In this document: piece by piece, positions 61,036-64,000 of the stretch
Layout: each line of letters begins with the position of its first letter
Numbering within the stretch: position 1 is the first letter of the stretch
From: Panulirus ornatus
Taxonomy: Eukaryota; Arthropoda; Malacostraca; Decapoda; Palinuridae
Assembly: GCF_036320965.1 (NCBI RefSeq)
Contig: NC_092289.1
Location: forward strand, 23,977,778 to 24,041,777
Length of the DNA stretch: 64,000 bases
Direction of reading: 5' to 3'
Notes under the pieces: model-generated
What the model saw: only the letters and a program-made list of their open reading frames with translations
Database searches by the model: none
Told to the model about the DNA's origin: nothing
Translations under genes and position numbers: made by a program

Positions 61036-61589
61036 TGGGTACACCCTGGTAGTGTGGAGATCCACCTTCCACACTCCCTTGTTCATTTACATCGTCCTTT
61101 ATAGTTTGTTTTTGTTTGCTTAACTCATTTCCGTCACTTATTGATTATTTCGTTCTGTTCATTTTCCTTCACTTGTTAGTGCATCTTTATCTGTTTATTC
61201 TCCTCTGCTTCCTCTCAGTCTTTGTCACTTTCTCACTCTTTCCCACTTACGTTCATTTACTGTTACTTGTTCTTTTTCTCCCATACGTTGATTCCACTTG
61301 TTTAGTTTGCTTCCCACTCATTTATTCACTCTCTTCTTACACATTCCTTCAATATGCCTGTCCTTCTTCATACTCAGCTATTCACTGAACAAAGAACTGA
61401 TGAAAGATCCACACTTTCATATTCAACCTTCGTGTATTCACAGAATGAGTCATTAGAATATAGAAAAGGCGTCCTTTTAGAATGAATTATCACCATTTGT
61501 CGCTTGAATTATATTTTGTCCAAGAAACTGTGTGTGGGGCTGGGGTGCATCCTGGATCCCCGGGTTTTAGGGGACATTTTAATTAATAT
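61036..61589. other. Unassigned T-rich spacer
   Basis: The plus strand is rich in T and C (61090-61380), giving a 90-codon Leu/Phe-rich frame. No gene recognised. Confidence 0.45.
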
Positions 61590-62000
61590 CTATTGAGCTA
61601 TGATATGAAGTGATCTTACCGTGATATAAAAGCTCTGTTGCTGTGATAAAACCTCTGATATCAAAGCTATGTCCGTGTGATCAAAGGCTTCGTTCCTGTG
61701 ATGTATAAGCAGCGTGCCCTCTGGTGCAGGGATGTCAGGGCTTCGGGTACAGCCGTCGTGGTGAAGTAAAAACATTGTTATGATGATGCGCATGATGTCA
61801 CCCCTGTGAAGCTGTTGATGTGGTATCTAGTTGATGTCAGCGTGATGTGAAACAGCTGTTTTGATATCACTTCTTGTCACCGTAATGTAAACTAATTGCT
61901 GAATTATCAGTTGATGTCACCATAATGCGAAGAACTGTTACTGTTATGTTACTTGATGTCACCGCGACGTAAAGGAACATTCCATGGTAACTCGACGTAA
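61590..62000. repeat. Degenerate array (GTGATATAAAAGC / GATGTCACCGTAATGTAAA)
   Basis: About ten loosely related copies with roughly 30-40 base spacing. TGTGAT(A/G)TA or TGATGTCACC is followed by (T/G)AATGTAAA or an equivalent. Confidence 0.6.
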
Positions 62001-62169
62001 ATGGTACTTCTAATGGATCATTACACGCTTATCCCCAGCAGACAAAGTCACCCCACCCCGTATAGTGAAAGACAAGGTCGTCCCCCGTATGGAAAGCGAC
62101 AAACAAAGTCACACTGAAGATGGAGGAAGTTCAGCTCACCTTTCGCAGATACTGTAGCACCTTACCCAA

Positions 62170-62860
62170 ACACAGCAGCCACTGATCAGACCAAAGGAAC
62201 CTCCATTCCGATATAAGTTCCCTCAGCCCGCAGTCAGGACCATTGACTACACCAAAAGAGTCCTTCCCAACTAGAAGGCCCTCATACCCCACCACGGTAC
62301 TCCCCAGCCCACCACGATGGGCCCCCTCATCCCATTACAGTGACCTATCTCACCCCGTCACAGTCACAAGTGGCCACATCCCATCACAAGGGCCCCTTGC
62401 TACACCACAAGGCACACCAGCAAAGCAAAAGGCCCTCTACCTCACCACAAAATGCCCCTACTTCATTATGCTAGAAGGGATCTTCATCTCACCTTAGAGA
62501 ACCTCATCTCACCTAAAGGGCCTCTCAGCCTGCCACAAGGATTCATCATCGTATTAGAGGGACACCCGCCCTCACCCCGACCACAAGGATCCATCATATC
62601 ATCACAAAGACGCCTAACCTCACTACAGTTGACCCTCAACCCTCCATTAGGGCCTCTTAGCCTAACACAAGGGCACCTCAGCTTTTCACTTTGACGCCTC
62701 AACCCACCACTAGGGCGCCTCAGGCCACCATTAGACTGCCTAAGTCCACCATTCGGATGCTTCAGCCCAACATTAGGGCGTAGCAGCTCACGGGTCACCC
62801 AACTCACCACATGGAACCCTCACGCTCTGCCACAAGGACTCCACAGCCCACCACACCTCC
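62170..62860. repeat. Degenerate C/A-rich tandem array (CCTCAGCCCACCACAAGGGC)
   Basis: About 25 highly diverged copies of a ~25-27 base unit with CC(A/T)CA, GCC(C/T)ACCA and C(A/T)AGGGC cores. Plus and minus frames through it show repetitive GGLR-/PNGGLR-like peptides, as expected from an array. Confidence 0.75.
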
Positions 62861-64000
62861 TACTCCCCTGGTACAAGGAGCCCCCAAGTCCTCCTCTTCC
62901 AGTAGTAAGCTGTGGTTGACTCGACAAGAGGTGGTAATTTTCTCATTTGTGCCGCGCAGATACCTTCACCACTTGTGATGCCGTGTGGATACAGCCACTG
63001 TGGTATGCTAAGATATCAGGGTCATACACGATGACACACACATGCGTCACTCGCGTAACACAGCCACAGTCTGGCGTATTTACAGATACGAATACAAATG
63101 AATACAGATACTCTCTTGGAGAGGCATACACTCATATGTTCATAAACATACGTTTTTATACGAATTTTAGTACTAGCACGAACTATCTATCCCATGCACA
63201 AGTGACAAAAAGATTACATATCGTACAACCTAAAAAACTAGTTACACGTCCTGTCAGTAGAACATGGTAGACAGACAAAGCACAGCGTTGCTCCAGATGC
63301 TCAATAAGCTACAGAGGCTGTAGTCGGGCTGGCATGTGACGGACAGACCTAATAACGCTTCATTGACAACTGTGACGCAGTGCTGCCGCCGCTGCTGCCT
63401 CTGGTGGTCATGCCACGAATTACTGGTATAGAGATCCCTTGTTCCGTTCCTGAGAAAAGTATTCATCTTGGTGTTTTACCCTATTTCTTTTCTAGCATCT
63501 CCTTGAAATAGATGCTAACATGTGATTTGATTAAAGTTAGGACTCGGGGAATGAATCAGATCCAAACGTTACTGTAGGGGAAAAAAAGTGCGCACCATGA
63601 AAAGTTCTTCCAATCTTCACTTTGTAAAGTAGGAAATTATGCGTCCCACGTCGGATCTGTCTGGTGTGAGAGCGGTTGTTTGACTAAGCGACCGCTGACA
63701 CGCGACTCTGGACTTTGTGAGGACTCGCGGTGGTGGATTGAGCGGGTAATGTCGGGTCGGGCCCTTTCATTACCTCTTGATTGCCAAGCTGACCAGGGAA
63801 AGACAGATAGGCGCCAACTTAGCGCTTCTTCCTTTGATCGGTCACTTCCTCCATACTCTCAGTAAATACGAATTATTGGCTCCTTGTGGTGTTTTTTGGT
63901 ATTTTTTCCGTAAATTTCCGGCCATTACTGGCGAAGGACCAAGAATTTCTTTTTTTCTTTTCATCGTATCATTTGGTCATTAAAGACAGAGGAAATGTCA
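62861..64000. other. Unassigned spacer to window end
   Basis: Unique-looking sequence with frames up to 107 codons (62947-63270) and no recognised domain, RNA or array. Confidence 0.45.

Overview
This 64 kb window looks like intergenic or intronic DNA from a large, repeat-rich animal genome. A decapod crustacean (shrimp, crab or lobster type) is the best guess. Three things point there: the extreme density of long perfect microsatellites ((AT)n, (GA)n, (GT)n, often 50-100 bp, every 1-3 kb); broken LINE reverse transcriptases with arthropod-like motifs; and a tRNA-derived SINE present in three partial or complete copies. The organism call is inference. I found no complete host protein gene, no rRNA, no stand-alone tRNA gene, no CRISPR array and no operon-like layout. 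The longest open frames (up to 271 codons) are explained by minisatellites, pyrimidine-rich low complexity, or chance.

Layout. 0-5 kb: pyrimidine-rich spacer, a decayed LINE on the minus strand (about 2.09-3.24 kb) and the best-preserved copy of a dispersed fold-back element (3437-3633). 5-6.1 kb: three (GA)n tracts around a 43-bp hairpin-forming minisatellite. 6-17.7 kb: mostly unassigned spacer with fold-back copies, two truncated SINEs, 23-, 17- and 61-bp minisatellites, a 160-bp CA/AT/T block and a two-type minisatellite at 17.4 kb. 17.7-21.5 kb: quiet spacer. 21.5-22.5 kb: LINE fragment beside a nearly 300-bp palindrome bounded on both sides by (AT)n. 22.5-33 kb: several minisatellites, one plus-strand LINE fragment (25.25-25.6 kb) and further fold-back copies. 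33-34.1 kb: unassigned stretch with overlapping minus-strand frames. 36.4-41.1 kb: 31-bp arrays, CAG/CAA-like sequence and a strongly G+T-skewed block. 42.7-43.0 kb: the fullest SINE. 45-53 kb: microsatellites, 33-, 32-, 22- and 34-bp arrays, a LINE 3' fragment (about 48.15-48.56 kb) and a fold-back copy. 53-64 kb: spacer, a 51-bp array at 60.4-61.0 kb and a degenerate C/A-rich array at 62.2-62.85 kb.

Nothing here forms a pathway. The most notable structure is the dispersed fold-back family: about twelve copies in 64 kb. Its arms are built from a ~20-nt subrepeat (AAGGGTCGTACCGTCGTGCT-like) around a core carrying TGACCT and AGGTCA sites. The best copy has perfect 14-nt terminal inverted repeats that include TTAA at both ends.
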